The notes: a model not told the origin generated them from the sequence alone. Positions 8,875-24,301 are shown, numbered from the stretch's first letter. The stretch is 64,000 nucleotides of DNA from an uncultured Granulosicoccaceae bacterium (GCA_937922675.1 CALAJN010000005.1:124001-188000); one strand, 5' to 3'. A program made the numbers and translations.

Positions 8875-10356
8875 ATGACCGACATACACGCAGCACACAC
8901 CCCGGTAGATCTTGGGGGTGTTTTGGAAAACACCTTCGCGCAACTGCCTGAAACACTCTTTGAGCGCGTGCTGCCCACGCCTGTTTCAGATCCCTCATTA
9001 CTTGCATTGAATCAGGCGCTCGCCTCCAGTCTTGGTCTGGATGCGGATCGGTTGGCAAGTGTCGATGGCGTGTCAGTGCTTGCGGGAAATGCCCTGGCAA
9101 AGGGGTCTGTGCCCATCGCAACGGCCTATGCCGGGCATCAGTTCGGCAACTGGGTGCCACAACTGGGTGACGGACGTGCGATTTTCATCGGCGAGCGAAT
9201 TGATGAAACAGGACTGAGGCAGGAAGTGCAGCTCAAGGGTGCAGGTCGCACCGCATGGTCACGCGGCGGAGATGGGCGTTGCGCCCTCGGCCCCGCGATC
9301 AGGGAATATGTGCTCAGTGAAGCCATGCACGCCCTGGGTGTACCGACAACACGCGCCTTGGCCGTGCTTGCAACCGGTGACATGATCCTTCGTGAAACAC
9401 TGCTTCCCGGCGCCATCGTTGTGCGAATTGCGCGCAGTCATGTACGAGTTGGCACCTTTCAGTACTTTACGGCACGCGGTGATCTCGACACGCTCCGATC
9501 ACTGATGACTCATGTCATTGACAATCACTTTGTCGAGGCTGCAAACGCGGAACGGCCCGCGTTGGCGCTGCTCGACGAGGTGGTAAAACGTCAGGCAGAA
9601 CTCGTTGCACAGTGGATGTCGGTGGGTTTTATTCATGGTGTGATGAACACCGACAACTGCTGCATCGTCGGTGACACAATAGATTATGGGCCTGCTGCGT
9701 TCATGGATGAATTCAACTCGCACAAGGTGTTCAGCTCGATTGATGTTCAAGGTCGGTATGCGTGGGCAAATCAACCGCAGATGGCGCACTGGAACCTGGG
9801 CAACTTTGCACAGTGCCTGCTGCCACTGATTGATGAGGATATGGAGGTTGCCGTGCCGCTGGCTCAGCAGAGTGTCAATGCCTTTGCAGATGGCTACAAG
9901 AGTGCATGGGCTCACAAACTCAGCGCCAAGCTAGGGCTGCCGGATGCCAGCGCCGCTGACCTCGGCCATCGTTATCTGGGTCTGTTGGAGGAGGCTGGAG
10001 CCGACTTCACTCAGGGCTTCCGTGCATTAGGTGACTACACGACAGCGCAATCCCTGTTTGAACAGCTGATACCCGAGTTTGATCAATGGTGGACGGATCG
10101 CGATGCGGCCTTGCGTATGGCTGATGTGTCAGCAGAGCAAGCGCGCATCTGCATGGCGGCACAAAACCCGGTTCGCATCCCGCGTAATCATCAAGTTGAG
10201 TCGGTCATACAGTCAGCCTTGTCCGGGGACATGACTCCACTGCAGGAACTGGTGGCAGCACTGGCTCATCCATACACGGATGACGAGAGCTACTCAGCAT
10301 ACGAACAGCCACCTCAGATCACAGAGCGCGTTACACACACCTACTGTGGAACCTGA
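8875..10356 (+). CDS. selO: Protein adenylyltransferase SelO (YdiU family)
   Basis: Pseudokinase-fold enzyme that transfers AMP from ATP to hydroxyl groups of protein side chains; in bacteria it is linked to redox stress. 493 residues, normal length. Family blocks are clear: YAGHQFGNWVPQLGDGRA, the nucleotide-binding LKGAGRTAWSRGGDGR, and NTDNCCIVGDTIDYGP, which includes the metal-binding Asn and Asp. It ends YCGT, keeping the near-terminal cysteine that is selenocysteine in eukaryotic SelO; here it is an ordinary TGT codon. Convergent with the phosphorylase gene that ends at 10397. It stands alone in its orientation, so it is probably monocistronic. Confidence 0.95.
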   Translation: MTDIHAAHTPVDLGGVLENTFAQLPETLFERVLPTPVSDPSLLALNQALASSLGLDADRLASVDGVSVLAGNALAKGSVPIATAYAGHQFGNWVPQLGDGRAIFIGERIDETGLRQEVQLKGAGRTAWSRGGDGRCALGPAIREYVLSEAMHALGVPTTRALAVLATGDMILRETLLPGAIVVRIARSHVRVGTFQYFTARGDLDTLRSLMTHVIDNHFVEAANAERPALALLDEVVKRQAELVAQWMSVGFIHGVMNTDNCCIVGDTIDYGPAAFMDEFNSHKVFSSIDVQGRYAWANQPQMAHWNLGNFAQCLLPLIDEDMEVAVPLAQQSVNAFADGYKSAWAHKLSAKLGLPDASAADLGHRYLGLLEEAGADFTQGFRALGDYTTAQSLFEQLIPEFDQWWTDRDAALRMADVSAEQARICMAAQNPVRIPRNHQVESVIQSALSGDMTPLQELVAALAHPYTDDESYSAYEQPPQITERVTHTYCGT

Positions 10357-10396
10357 TCAGGCCGCGAGCGGGCCCTGGTGGCAGAACCTGTGCGCC

Positions 10397-11146
10397 CTAC
10401 TTGAGTGTGGCTACCGCAGCGGTCAAGACCTCACTTACTTTCAACATGCCTGCGGTGGTTGAGGCTTTCATGCTCTCAAGATCAAGTTTTGCCCCCGCGA
10501 GTCCCGCAGCACGGTTCACGACTACGGCACAACTCGCGTAAGCGATCTCGAGCTCACGCGCAAGAACCGCCTCGGGCATGCCAGTCATACCCACGATGGT
10601 ATTGCCCTCACCTGCCAGACGACGTATCTCCGCTGCAGTCTCGAAACGTGGTCCTTGCATAGCAGCGTAACAGCCTGTCTCGACACAGTTGGTGGAGCTC
10701 ACCGATGCGGCACCCGTGATCAATGACTGGCGCAACGCCTCATCATAGGGCCAACTGAAATCCACGTGTTGCCAGTTCTCGGCAGACGCGTCTGAAAAAC
10801 TGCTCTCTCGCCCTTGCGTGTAGTCGATGAGCTGGTCTGGAATCACGATGGTGCCGGGGGTGCATTCTTCTGTGATTCCGCCGACAGCGCTGGTCGCAAG
10901 GATATGCGTGACCCCTACCGATTTGAGCGCCCACAAGTTAGCGCAGTAGTTGATGCGGTGTGGCGGAATACGCTGCGAGGATCCGTGTCGCGCCAGATAC
11001 ACCACGGGCACCTCCCCCAGGGTGCCAAAGGACAAGGGGCAGGAAGGTGCACCAAATGGGGTCTTGACCATCTCCCGTCGAGTGATGGACAAACCGTCCA
11101 TTCGGGAGAGTCCGGTGCCGCCAATGATCGCCAGTGTCATGCTCAT
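10397..11146 (-). CDS. S-methyl-5'-thioinosine / methylthioadenosine phosphorylase
   Basis: Member of the PNP/MTAP family (249 residues) that cleaves a methylthio-nucleoside with phosphate to methylthioribose-1-phosphate and a purine base, recycling the by-product of polyamine synthesis. Visible blocks are AIIGGTGLS, the phosphate-binding ARHGSS and HRINYCANLWALK, and the substrate pocket MQGPRFETAAEIR with MTGMPEAVLARELE. The residue that is Asp in adenine-preferring MTAPs appears to be Asn (VVNRAAGLAG), favouring methylthioinosine, as in Pseudomonas MTIP; this is inference. Start chosen at 11146 because GGGAGG lies 7 bases upstream, although the frame extends further. It begins 16 bases after ispF and is the last gene of the long operon. 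Confidence 0.87.
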   Translation of the reverse strand: MSMTLAIIGGTGLSRMDGLSITRREMVKTPFGAPSCPLSFGTLGEVPVVYLARHGSSQRIPPHRINYCANLWALKSVGVTHILATSAVGGITEECTPGTIVIPDQLIDYTQGRESSFSDASAENWQHVDFSWPYDEALRQSLITGAASVSSTNCVETGCYAAMQGPRFETAAEIRRLAGEGNTIVGMTGMPEAVLARELEIAYASCAVVVNRAAGLAGAKLDLESMKASTTAGMLKVSEVLTAAVATLK

Positions 11147-11162
11147 GCTGTGTCCTCCCGGA

Positions 11163-11642
11163 CTAATCCTGTGTTTCTTCAAGAAGCACCGAAGCCATTG
11201 CCGCTATTCCTTCTTCGCGGCCACAAAAACCAAGGGTTTCACTGGTCGTCGCCTTGACGTTGACTCGGTCAAGGGGCATCCCGAGATCGGCTGCAATACG
11301 TTGCACCATGTTATCGATATGGATACCCAGCTTGGGACGCTCGGCAATGACAGTGGCATCGACACTGATACAACTCAGGCCTTTGTCAGACAAGCGTACG
11401 ACGACATCGCGCAAGAGAACACGACTATCGATGTCGGCATAGGCTGCATCAGTATCGGGAAAGTGTCTGCCAATATCACCGAGGCCAGCTGCTCCGAGCA
11501 GTGCATCGGTTATCGCGTGAAGCAGTACGTCGCCATCCGAGTGAGCACGAAATCCCTTGTCAAAAGGAATACGTACCCCGCCCAGCGTGACGTGGTCGCC
11601 TGCCTCAAAAGCGTGTACGTCAAATCCGTTACCGATGCGCAT
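11163..11642 (-). CDS. ispF: 2-C-methyl-D-erythritol 2,4-cyclodiphosphate synthase
   Basis: Fifth step of the MEP isoprenoid pathway. It forms the cyclic diphosphate and releases CMP. 159 residues, the same length as the E. coli protein, when started at ATG 11642 ([12 protein letters not shown]). The zinc ligands are in GFDVH and the later histidine of [32 protein letters not shown] and [17 protein letters not shown] are standard family blocks. The frame is open for 84 further codons upstream, but that part is the ispD coding region read in another frame. It overlaps the ispD 3' end by 14 bases, supporting cotranslation of the two enzymes. Confidence 0.97.
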   Translation of the reverse strand: MRIGNGFDVHAFEAGDHVTLGGVRIPFDKGFRAHSDGDVLLHAITDALLGAAGLGDIGRHFPDTDAAYADIDSRVLLRDVVVRLSDKGLSCISVDATVIAERPKLGIHIDNMVQRIAADLGMPLDRVNVKATTSETLGFCGREEGIAAMASVLLEETQD

Positions 11643-12379
11643 GAGTTGAGGCAGAACGTTGCGATGACAGCAGTGCCGACGCCACGGCAAGGTCATCCGG
11701 GTGGGTGACTTTGGGGTTGGGATGCTCGGATACCACAAGAATACAGCCATGACCGGCACGCTCCATTGCGGATGCCTCATCGGTGACGGGGGCAACGCCG
11801 GAATCGCCGCCGCAAGCAAGTGCATCGGCCAGTGCATCGCCCAGTGCTCCGCACCTGAACATCTGTGGCGTTTGTGCACGCCACAAATCCTCACGTGCCA
11901 CCGTCGCGGTGATCAAGCCATCGCTTGTCGCGCGTTTTATCGTGTCAGTCACCTCGGCTGCAAGGATTCCGCCACACTGGCCAGCGAGCACACGATCAAG
12001 CAGTCGGTCCACGTCACTGCGGGCAACAAGAGGGCGTGCTGCATCGTGCACAAGGACCCAGGCTGCATCGCCTTGCTGTGCGCGTACGGCAGCCACACCG
12101 GCCGCCACAGACTCAGCGCGCGAATTACCACCGCAAACACAGTGAACTCGAGTGTCGTCGGCTGCGGGCAATGTGCAAAAATAAGAATCCTCAGCGGCGA
12201 TTACAACGACAACCGCTTCAATGCGCGGCACGGCAAGCATTGCATTTATGCTGCGTTGCAGAACAGTCTCGCCATGGAGTTCGAGGTACTGTTTTGGCAG
12301 CGCCGCACCAAAGCGTGTGCCAACGCCCGCAGCGGGAATGACGCCGATAATCGACTCAACTTCACGCTGAGATCTCGAC

Positions 12380-12387
<8 letters not shown>
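11629..12387 (-). CDS. ispD: 2-C-methyl-D-erythritol 4-phosphate cytidylyltransferase
   Basis: Third step of the MEP pathway, joining CTP and methylerythritol phosphate. 252 residues. The nucleotide-binding block is [20 protein letters not shown] (residues 17-36). [10 protein letters not shown] and the block with RAQTPQMFR follow, and the C-terminal [13 protein letters not shown] is typical. Its start codon lies inside the end of ftsB (8-base overlap) and its end overlaps ispF. No independent promoter is evident. Confidence 0.97.
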
Positions 12388-15039
<2,652 letters not shown>

Positions 15040-15069
15040 AAGGCGATCCTCAGAAAATGATGGGGCGAA

Positions 15070-16848
<1,779 letters not shown>

Positions 16849-16891
16849 CTACCAGAGCACAGAGCAGATCTGAGCTTGCTCATCCGTTTGA

Positions 16892-18277
16892 TCATGCAGG
16901 TTCTGCCAGCTGACCAGGCGAACCCTGTTCGGCAACTGCTACTGCAGATTCAGGCGTTCGGTAGTCCGAGGCGACGGCCACATTCCAGACCACGATCAGG
17001 CGCTCATCGACATACAGCAAGGGCACTCGGTCCCGTTGCCATGGGGGTACGGCCGCTTCCTGCAACAATTTCTTGACAGACTTGTGGAACGCAGGCTCGC
17101 CCAGTTTGATCAACTCGCCACCGCGCCGACTGCGCACCGATACGACCTTGCCTTGCGGGAGCTTGATTCCCTGTGATTCGCAGTCCTCCTTACGCAGCAC
17201 GACACCCGTGCCTGGAACGAGCAGATCGTCAAAGGGTGCTACCCAGGGGATATTGAACGCTTCCACCGGCACAGTGGGCGGCAACAGGTACAGACGATCA
17301 CCGTGTCTGCGAAACTCATAGTCGCGCACATTGACCAGGCCAAGAGAGTCCTGTCTTGCCAACACCAGTTCGTCCATCACGCGAGACAAATCCTGCAGAC
17401 GCGGCATACGCAGATTCGATTGGCGCACCCACAGGCGCAGCGCGTTGTAGGCACGCTCTCGCGGCAGAGCGCGCAGCTCTGATACTGAAAACTCGTTGGT
17501 GCCGCGCAGGCGCACAGTCCCGAGGTCTTCGTCGGCAAGCCCAAGGAGCGTCTGACTGGCAGCTGCGCTGCGCATGGCCGACCGGCCAAGTGTGCGATAG
17601 GCCGCAGGCCAGCGTTCTCGCATCAGCGGCATGATCTCGTGTCGCAGGTAGTTGCGATCAAGCGACAGGTCCTGATTGGATGGGTCCTCGATCCAGTCAA
17701 GTGCGCAATCGGCTGCGTAGGTATCCAGCGCTGCCGGCATGCAGGCGATGAGCGGACGCGCCATGATGCCTGCCGCGAAGATGCGCTTGCGTGGCATTGA
17801 GGCCAAGCCGTCAGGTCCACTGCCACGCAAGGCTTGCAACAGGAATGTTTCTGCTTGATCGGCCGCATGCTGCGCCAATAGCAAGTGCTCATCGGGCTTT
17901 AGAAAGTCGGCAAAGGCTGCATAGCGTGCCGTACGTGCGGCAGCCTCGAGTCCGTCGCCAGAAGCCTCGATACGTACACGCTTCACGACCAACTCCACGC
18001 CTAGCCGGGTCGCCGTCTTGACGCAGTGAGCCGCCCAGCTCGCACTGGCATCACTGAGTGCGTGATCCACATGGATAGCGCGCAGTTCGATGGTATCAAT
18101 CTCACCAAAGAGGCTTGCCGCCGCATGCAGCAGCACGTGCGAGTCACGCCCACCGGAGTAGGCCACGCAATAGTGAGTTACTGACGGGTTCTGCGCTGCG
18201 TAGTCTGCCAGTGCCGCAGACGGGTGACCGATCGAGTCTTGTGTCGTGCGGCGCCGACTATCCTGTGGCATCCCCAT
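16892..18277 (-). CDS. tilS: tRNA(Ile)-lysidine synthase TilS
   Basis: Modifies cytidine 34 of the AUA-reading tRNA-Ile with lysine, an essential decoding step. 461 residues. The PP-loop is YSGGRDSHVLLH; IHVDHALSDAS, the block with HAADQAETFLLQALRGSG and the segment DWIEDPSNQDLSLDRNYLRH are typical. The C-terminal half has the lysine-tRNA binding domain (RSRRGGELIKLG and FHKSVKKLLQEAAVPPWQRD). The ATG at 18277 shares a base with the accA stop (TGATG), so translation is probably coupled to accA. Confidence 0.96.
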   Translation of the reverse strand: MGMPQDSRRRTTQDSIGHPSAALADYAAQNPSVTHYCVAYSGGRDSHVLLHAAASLFGEIDTIELRAIHVDHALSDASASWAAHCVKTATRLGVELVVKRVRIEASGDGLEAAARTARYAAFADFLKPDEHLLLAQHAADQAETFLLQALRGSGPDGLASMPRKRIFAAGIMARPLIACMPAALDTYAADCALDWIEDPSNQDLSLDRNYLRHEIMPLMRERWPAAYRTLGRSAMRSAAASQTLLGLADEDLGTVRLRGTNEFSVSELRALPRERAYNALRLWVRQSNLRMPRLQDLSRVMDELVLARQDSLGLVNVRDYEFRRHGDRLYLLPPTVPVEAFNIPWVAPFDDLLVPGTGVVLRKEDCESQGIKLPQGKVVSVRSRRGGELIKLGEPAFHKSVKKLLQEAAVPPWQRDRVPLLYVDERLIVVWNVAVASDYRTPESAVAVAEQGSPGQLAEPA

Positions 18278-19236
18278 CAAGCCTCGGTGAACTGGCCGTA
18301 GGCGCGCAATTTCTCGTGGCGCGCCGCCACCAAAGCCTCAGCAGACAGCCCATCGAGTGAGCTGAGCTCCTGGACGAGCGCACGGCGCAAGCTCTCTGCC
18401 ATCAATGCCGGATCGCGATGGGCGCCGCCTGTGGGTTCCTCTACAACTCGATCCACCAAACCGAGCTTGTGCAAGCGTGCCGAGGTGATGCCCATCGCGT
18501 CGGCAGCATCACTGGCCTTCTCGACGCTCTTGTACAAGATCGAGGCGCAACCCTCCGGGCTGATGACGGAGTACACGCTGTATTCGAGCATCATCACACG
18601 GTCGCCAACACCGATTGCCAGCGCGCCTCCTGATCCACCCTCACCGATGACGGTGCAGATGATCGGCACCTTGAGCCCCGCCATGACGTACAGATTACGC
18701 GCGATGGCCTCGCTTTGGCCGCGCTCCTCGGCGCCAATGCCCGGATAGGCTCCCGGTGTGTCGATGAAGGTGATCACTGGCAGACCAAAGCGCTCGGCCA
18801 ACTCCATCAAGCGTTTGGCCTTGCGGTAACCTTCGGGGCGTGGCATGCCAAAGTTGCGTCGGATCTTCTCCTTGGTGTCGCGGCCCTTCTCGTGTCCGAT
18901 AACGACCACAGGCTTGCCGTCCAACCGCGCAATACCGCCAATGATGGCGCGATCGTCGGCGAAGGCTCGATCACCGTGCAATTCGTCAAAATCGCTGAAG
19001 ACCGTATCGATGTAATGACGCGTGTACGGGCGCTGCGGGTGTCGAGCGAGTTGGGCAATCTGCCAGGAGCTGAGCTTCTGAAAGATGCTCCTGGTCAGCG
19101 AGTCACACTTTTCCTGCAGGCCCTTGATTTCGTCTGACACGTCAACGTGCGCGTCGTCGCTTGCGAACTGCAGCTCCCGAATCTTTGCCTCAAGCTCCGC
19201 AATCGGCTGTTCAAAATCAAGAAAATTCGGGTTCAT
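18277..19236 (-). CDS. accA: Acetyl-CoA carboxylase carboxyltransferase, alpha subunit
   Basis: Works with AccD to transfer the carboxyl group from biotin to acetyl-CoA, giving malonyl-CoA for fatty acid synthesis. 319 residues, usual length. Blocks: [83 protein letters not shown] and [12 protein letters not shown]. It follows dnaE after a 125-base gap, where a TATAGAAT-like element upstream of the ATG could be a -10, but no matching -35 was found. Confidence 0.98.
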   Translation of the reverse strand: MNPNFLDFEQPIAELEAKIRELQFASDDAHVDVSDEIKGLQEKCDSLTRSIFQKLSSWQIAQLARHPQRPYTRHYIDTVFSDFDELHGDRAFADDRAIIGGIARLDGKPVVVIGHEKGRDTKEKIRRNFGMPRPEGYRKAKRLMELAERFGLPVITFIDTPGAYPGIGAEERGQSEAIARNLYVMAGLKVPIICTVIGEGGSGGALAIGVGDRVMMLEYSVYSVISPEGCASILYKSVEKASDAADAMGITSARLHKLGLVDRVVEEPTGGAHRDPALMAESLRRALVQELSSLDGLSAEALVAARHEKLRAYGQFTEA

Positions 19237-19361
19237 CAGCAGTGTGACAAGGCCGTAAGCTGGGTTCCCCCGATTCTATACGACGCCATGCCATAGCGCC
19301 CGCTTCAATGAGAAACACCTTCAATGTGTAACTCACTCAACAGCGCTCAAGGGATCCGGGT

Positions 19362-22300
19362 TCAGCCTCGGTACAACAGCTTTACGTGACCCTGACCCAG
19401 CAGTTTCTCCAGCGATGCTATCAATGCTGCTGCCGGGCGGACTGCATAACGCGGACCAGCTGGAAACCGGACTTCGGCCTCCGCGTTGCGCCACACGATG
19501 CCAAGTGGTGTTGTCCCGCCCTTGTATTCCTTCAGGAGCTCGAGCAAAGCACTATGCCGCCGATCGTCCATCGCCTCCGACTCGAGCTTTAGAACCAGGC
19601 GACGCGCAAACCGATCACGGGCTGCCGCCAGATCCATGACCTCACGCGCACGCACGCGGTAGCCGCCTGAGAAGTCATCGAAACTGACCTCCCCTTCGAC
19701 CACCAGTACCTCGTCGCGCTGCACGGATTCGGCCGCACGATCGATGAGCTCGCCACGCAGCACTGCCTCCACGCGCCCGGTGCCATCGTCGAGGGTCACG
19801 ATCAACATGCGCCCGCCTTGTCCGTCGCGTTGGCGGATGCCAAGCACCAGGCCGGCGGCGACCACGCTGGGGCCAGCGCGCCTCCATTGACCGCCGCCGC
19901 CACTGCCGCCGCCGTCCCCGGCCTTGGCGCAGACCTCCTTCAGAGTGCCGTGGGTGAAGTGACGAAGCTCCTCGGCAAAGGCTTCTATCGGATGTCCGGA
20001 CAGATACAGCCCGAGCGTGTCCTTCTCGGCACTCAGACGTTCCCGGTCAGTCCAGTCGGGCACCTGAGCTTGAGGTGCAACCGCTGCAGGCTCGGGTGGG
20101 CTTTCGTCCAGCCCGAACAAGTCCACTTGTCCAGCGTCCTTGTTCTTGTGAAATTGAAGTGCGCCCGCAAGCGCAGGTCCTATGGACGCAAACAGACTGG
20201 CGCGCTCATCGTAGGCCTCACGCTCAGGATTATCCGTTGTCAGGGGCCAAAGAGCGTCGCAGGCACCGGCACGGACCAGAGCCTCGAGTATGCGTCGGTT
20301 GAGAGTACCCGCAGGAATGCGTCGACACAGATCATCAAGGCTTGCGAAGGGACCGCCCTCGCAGCGCTCCTCGAGCACGGCACCAAGGGCACCCTCACCC
20401 ACACCTTTGATGGCTGCGAGTCCATAGAGCACCGTGTGATCATCAGGGACAGAGAAGCGCACCTCGGAGCGATTGATATCAGGTGACTCCACGGTCAACC
20501 CCATCTCCTTGCACTCCTCGATCAGCACCACGACCTTGTCGGTATTGTCCATGTCAGCGGACAACACCGCTGACATGAAGGCTGCAGGATGATGGCACTT
20601 GAGCCACGCGGTTTGGTAGCTCAACAGTGCATAGGCTGCCGAGTGACTCTTGTTGAAGCCGTATCCGGCAAACTTTTCAACCAGATCAAAGATGTTGCCG
20701 GCAAGGTCTGCATCGATACCCTGAGAGGTACAGCCATCGAGAAAGACCTGCCGCTGCTTGGCCATCTCCTCAGGCTTTTTCTTGCCCATGGCTCGCCGCA
20801 GGATGTCGGCGGTGCCAAGCGAGAACCCCGCCATGGTCTGAGCGATGCCCATGACCTGCTCCTGATACAGGATGACACCGTAGGTCGGTTCCAGAATCGG
20901 GCGCAGGGACTCCAGTTGGTAGTCTTCATGCGGCCAGGCCATCTTCTTGCGCCCGTGCTTGCGATCAATGAAATCATCGACCATGCCTGACTGCAGGGGG
21001 CCCGGACGATACAGAGCGACAAGCGCGATGATGTCCTCAAAGCTGTCCGGGCGAAGTCGCTCGATGAGACGCTTCATGCCAGCGGATTCGAGCTGAAAGA
21101 CCGCTGTGGTCCTTGCCTTTTGCAACAGCGTGTAGGTCGGGCGATCATCGAGCGGCAAGCCGATCAAATCCAGTGCTGGCTCACCGGCTGCCGCACGCTT
21201 GACATCGATGACCTTTACCGCGTTGTCGATGATGGTCAGCGTGCGCAAGCCCAGGAAGTCGAACTTGACCAGACCAACCGCTTCGGCATCGTCCTTGTCG
21301 AACTGTGTGACCAGACTCGAACCATCTGGCTCGCAGTAAAGCGGCGCGAAGTCTGTAAGAGCCGTGGGCGCGATAACCACGCCGCCCGCGTGCTTGCCGC
21401 AATTTCGTGACAAGCCTTCGAGCGAGAGCGCCATGTCGATGACCGCGGTGACCTCTTCGTCGTCGCGGTAGGCGGTTTGCAGGTCTTCGGACTCCGCCAT
21501 CGCCTTGTTGAGCGTCATGCCCACCTCGAACGGCACCATCTTGGCGAGCCGATCTACGAAGCCGTAGGGGTGGCTCATGACCCTGCCCACATCGCGCACC
21601 ACGGCCTTGGCCGCCATGGTGCCGTAAGTGATGATCTGGCTGACGCGATGATGGCCGTACTTCTCGGCCACATAGGCGATGACACGATCGCGGCCGTCCA
21701 TGCAGAAATCGATATCAAAATCCGGCATTGACACTCGTTCCGGATTCAGAAATCGCTCGAACAGCAAGTCATATTCGAGCGGGTCGAGATCGGTAATGGT
21801 CAAGGCATAGGCAACCAGAGAGCCGGCACCGGAGCCTCGCCCGGGACCAACCGGTACATCGTTTTCACGTGCCCAGCGAATGAAGTCGGCAACAATCAGG
21901 AAATAGCCAGGAAAGCCCATGCCAGCGATGACGTCCAGCTCGATCTGCAAACGTTCATCGTAGGGCTTGCGGATGTCGGCAAAATCAGACGCAGTGCGAT
22001 CAAACAGCTGATCGAGGCGCTTTTCGAGCCCCTCGCGAGCCGTCGCATAGAAGTACTCGGTCTCGGTCATACCGTCGGGAATCGGGAAGTCCGGCAGTAC
22101 CGGTGTGCCGAGCGCAAGTTCGAGGTTGCAGCGACGGGCGATCTCGATACTGTTGTCGAGCGCTACGGGGATATCGGCAAACAAGGCCTCCATCTCCTCG
22201 GGCGACTTCAGGTATTGCTCTTCGCTGATGTGCTGCGGGCGTTTGGGATCGGCAAGCACATAGCCTGCTGCGATACACACCCTCGCCTCATGGCTGCGAA

Positions 22301-23030
22301 AGTCATCTCGAGCGAGGAACCGTACATCGTTGCTTGCGACTACGGGTACACCATGCCTGGCGGCAAACTGGCAGGCTGCCGCGATGTACTCATCCTCGAA
22401 TTCGCGCTGCGTGCGCACCAGCTCAAGGTAGTAGCGATCACCGAAAACCTTTTTCCAGCGCTGAACGGCTGCGTCTGCCTCTTCGGGCTTGTTGCGTCTG
22501 AGCGCAAGACCAACATCTCCGTCAACACCACCGGACAACATGATCAACCCGTCATGGGCCTGCTCCAGCCACGCCGTCTGTATAACTGGCTCGCCACTTT
22601 CCTGACCCTCCTGGTAGGCCATGGAAACGAGTTTGGTCACATTCAAATGGCCCTGCTCGTTCATGACCAGCAGCGTAGCTCTGACCAGCGCCCCATCGGT
22701 TGTCGCGCCGCCTAATCGCACATCAACACCCGCGATCGGTTTGACGCCTGCGCCCATCGCAGCCCGATAGAACTTGACCAGGGAAAAGAGATTGGAGCGA
22801 TCGGTGACCGCGATAGCGGGCATGTTCGACGCCACAGCCTTTGTCAATGGCTTGATGCGCAGCGTTGAATCAACCAGCGAGAACTCGGTGTGCACCGACA
22901 GGTGCACAAAACCGCGACGCTTCCTGCCGGGCGCTGCAGCTGCGGGGATCACATCATCAACAGGCGTGCTTTCATCGATTTCGTCGCGAACCGAATCAGC
23001 AAAGAATTCTTCGGGGCGAGCCGCACTCAT
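19362..23030 (-). CDS. dnaE: DNA polymerase III alpha subunit
   Basis: Replicative DNA polymerase, 1222 residues. The PHP domain starts near residue 40 ([16 protein letters not shown]) after an acidic/basic extension not present in E. coli DnaE (1160 residues). The polymerase core shows [16 protein letters not shown] and the catalytic aspartates in [34 protein letters not shown] and [10 protein letters not shown] follow. The C-terminal OB domain is preceded by a Gly-rich linker encoded at about 19891-19918. Its start overlaps the end of rnhB by 4 bases (ATGA), so the two are probably coupled. Confidence 0.98.
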   Translation of the reverse strand: MSAARPEEFFADSVRDEIDESTPVDDVIPAAAAPGRKRRGFVHLSVHTEFSLVDSTLRIKPLTKAVASNMPAIAVTDRSNLFSLVKFYRAAMGAGVKPIAGVDVRLGGATTDGALVRATLLVMNEQGHLNVTKLVSMAYQEGQESGEPVIQTAWLEQAHDGLIMLSGGVDGDVGLALRRNKPEEADAAVQRWKKVFGDRYYLELVRTQREFEDEYIAAACQFAARHGVPVVASNDVRFLARDDFRSHEARVCIAAGYVLADPKRPQHISEEQYLKSPEEMEALFADIPVALDNSIEIARRCNLELALGTPVLPDFPIPDGMTETEYFYATAREGLEKRLDQLFDRTASDFADIRKPYDERLQIELDVIAGMGFPGYFLIVADFIRWARENDVPVGPGRGSGAGSLVAYALTITDLDPLEYDLLFERFLNPERVSMPDFDIDFCMDGRDRVIAYVAEKYGHHRVSQIITYGTMAAKAVVRDVGRVMSHPYGFVDRLAKMVPFEVGMTLNKAMAESEDLQTAYRDDEEVTAVIDMALSLEGLSRNCGKHAGGVVIAPTALTDFAPLYCEPDGSSLVTQFDKDDAEAVGLVKFDFLGLRTLTIIDNAVKVIDVKRAAAGEPALDLIGLPLDDRPTYTLLQKARTTAVFQLESAGMKRLIERLRPDSFEDIIALVALYRPGPLQSGMVDDFIDRKHGRKKMAWPHEDYQLESLRPILEPTYGVILYQEQVMGIAQTMAGFSLGTADILRRAMGKKKPEEMAKQRQVFLDGCTSQGIDADLAGNIFDLVEKFAGYGFNKSHSAAYALLSYQTAWLKCHHPAAFMSAVLSADMDNTDKVVVLIEECKEMGLTVESPDINRSEVRFSVPDDHTVLYGLAAIKGVGEGALGAVLEERCEGGPFASLDDLCRRIPAGTLNRRILEALVRAGACDALWPLTTDNPEREAYDERASLFASIGPALAGALQFHKNKDAGQVDLFGLDESPPEPAAVAPQAQVPDWTDRERLSAEKDTLGLYLSGHPIEAFAEELRHFTHGTLKEVCAKAGDGGGSGGGGQWRRAGPSVVAAGLVLGIRQRDGQGGRMLIVTLDDGTGRVEAVLRGELIDRAAESVQRDEVLVVEGEVSFDDFSGGYRVRAREVMDLAAARDRFARRLVLKLESEAMDDRRHSALLELLKEYKGGTTPLGIVWRNAEAEVRFPAGPRYAVRPAAALIASLEKLLGQGHVKLLYRG

Positions 23031-23614
23031 GGCTGAACACGCTCCCGGATCGGTGCGAAAGAGCGACGATGTGCGGCAGTCACACCATGGCTGTCGAGCG
23101 CTGCCAGATGTTGCGCGGTCCCGTAGCCCTTGTGACGGTCGAATCCGTAGGCCGGAAATTGCTGATGTAGCGCGACCATGCTGCTATCGCGGGCGACCTT
23201 GGCGATGATCGACGCAGCGCAGATGCTGGCGACGCGCCCGTCGCCTTTGACGATGGCCGACTCCAAAAAGCCAGACCCCGGCAGCTTGTTACCATCAACA
23301 AGGACCAGGTCAGGATGAATATCGAGCGCGCGCAAGCCCTCGATGGCGCGACGCATGGCCAGGTGAGTTGCGTGATATATGTTCAAGCTGTCGATTTCCT
23401 GCACCGAGGCCTCACCAAAAGCAAAGCCCAGAGCCCGTGCACGTATCACCAGATCAAGCCGTTGGCGCGCCGATTCATCCAGGGTCTTGGAGTCCGCGAG
23501 GCCGTCCACCGGACGCCGCGGATCAAGTACTACCGCGGCAGCCACCACCGAACCTGCAAGCGGGCCCCGACCAACCTCATCAACGCCCGCAATCAGGTAG
23601 GGGGATTCACTCAT
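23027..23614 (-). CDS. rnhB: Ribonuclease HII
   Basis: Cleaves the RNA strand of RNA-DNA hybrids and single ribonucleotides in DNA. 195 residues from ATG 23614 ([17 protein letters not shown]). The metal-binding acidic residues are in [12 protein letters not shown] and [22 protein letters not shown] and [15 protein letters not shown] are family blocks. The frame opens 16 codons upstream without a better start. It is coupled to dnaE. In many gammaproteobacteria lpxB precedes it, but not here. Confidence 0.96.
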   Translation of the reverse strand: MSESPYLIAGVDEVGRGPLAGSVVAAAVVLDPRRPVDGLADSKTLDESARQRLDLVIRARALGFAFGEASVQEIDSLNIYHATHLAMRRAIEGLRALDIHPDLVLVDGNKLPGSGFLESAIVKGDGRVASICAASIIAKVARDSSMVALHQQFPAYGFDRHKGYGTAQHLAALDSHGVTAAHRRSFAPIRERVQP

Positions 23615-23701
23615 GGCAGAAGGATACGGTGTCGCCGCCAGTCGGGAAAGTCTCACCGGCAAACTGTGACCGACCGTAACGCTCGGCGCCTCGCAGCACG
23701 C

Positions 23702-24259
23702 TCAGCGGTTGCGCGTCTGGTTAACGTCTATCACCTTGTCAAGATCAAATCCGAGCGCCTGGGCCCGAGCGCGAAACTCGCCAAGCGCGTCCACATCCAC
23801 TTCGGGCTCACGCGACAGGTACCAGAGCGTTGAGCGGTCGTTGCCCGTGACCCAGGCGTTCTGATAGTTCTCGTCGATCTCGAACACGACGTAGCTGGCA
23901 TAGAACGGTCCAAAGAACGACACCGCCAGGTGCGCCTCGTCCTCATCACCAACGAATTTGGCTCGGCCCTCAGCTTGCACCCATTCGCCGTCCGCTGTGT
24001 TCCAGCCGCGATTGAGCACTCGCACGCTCCCATCCTCGCGCGAGCTGTAGGTCGCACTCACCGCTTCAAGCCCACGCTCGAAACGATTGTCCATGCGCGC
24101 CACCTCGTACCAGGTCCCGAGATACCGCTCCAGCTCAAAGTCTGCAATCGGTTCAATGCCTGGAGGCAGCCCCGTACTGGTGCATGCCCCACCCGCGAGC
24201 GTAAATAGCACCATGACAATCCGTACTGCAACGCGCTCAACTCGTGTTTTGAAGCTCAT
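23702..24259 (-). CDS. blc: Outer-membrane lipoprotein lipocalin (Blc family)
   Basis: 185 residues. Signal peptide with lipobox LAGGAC. The lipocalin signature is complete: a GTWYEVARMDNRFERG block near residue 50 and SATYSSREDGSVRVLNRG, then the structurally conserved YVVFEIDENYQNAWVTG and a third block with STLWYLSREPEV. Blc binds fatty acids or lysophospholipids in the outer membrane. It lies 87 bases upstream of rnhB on the same strand and is divergent from the M24 gene across only 42 bases, so promoters must be compact or lie within coding sequence. Confidence 0.93.
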   Translation of the reverse strand: MSFKTRVERVAVRIVMVLFTLAGGACTSTGLPPGIEPIADFELERYLGTWYEVARMDNRFERGLEAVSATYSSREDGSVRVLNRGWNTADGEWVQAEGRAKFVGDEDEAHLAVSFFGPFYASYVVFEIDENYQNAWVTGNDRSTLWYLSREPEVDVDALGEFRARAQALGFDLDKVIDVNQTRNR

Positions 24260-24301
24260 TGCCAGATGCTCTCACAACCGCCGCACTGCGTATAGGCGAG
24301 T

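Noticed and set aside
10357-10396. GGCC/GGCC pairing between selO and the phosphorylase as a bidirectional terminator
   Set aside because: Only four good pairs, mismatched centre and no T tract on either side.
11643-11894. 84-residue N-terminal extension of IspF
   Set aside because: It overlaps the ispD 3' half in another phase and is rich in Trp, Pro, Arg and Cys; IspF length is normal from ATG 11642.
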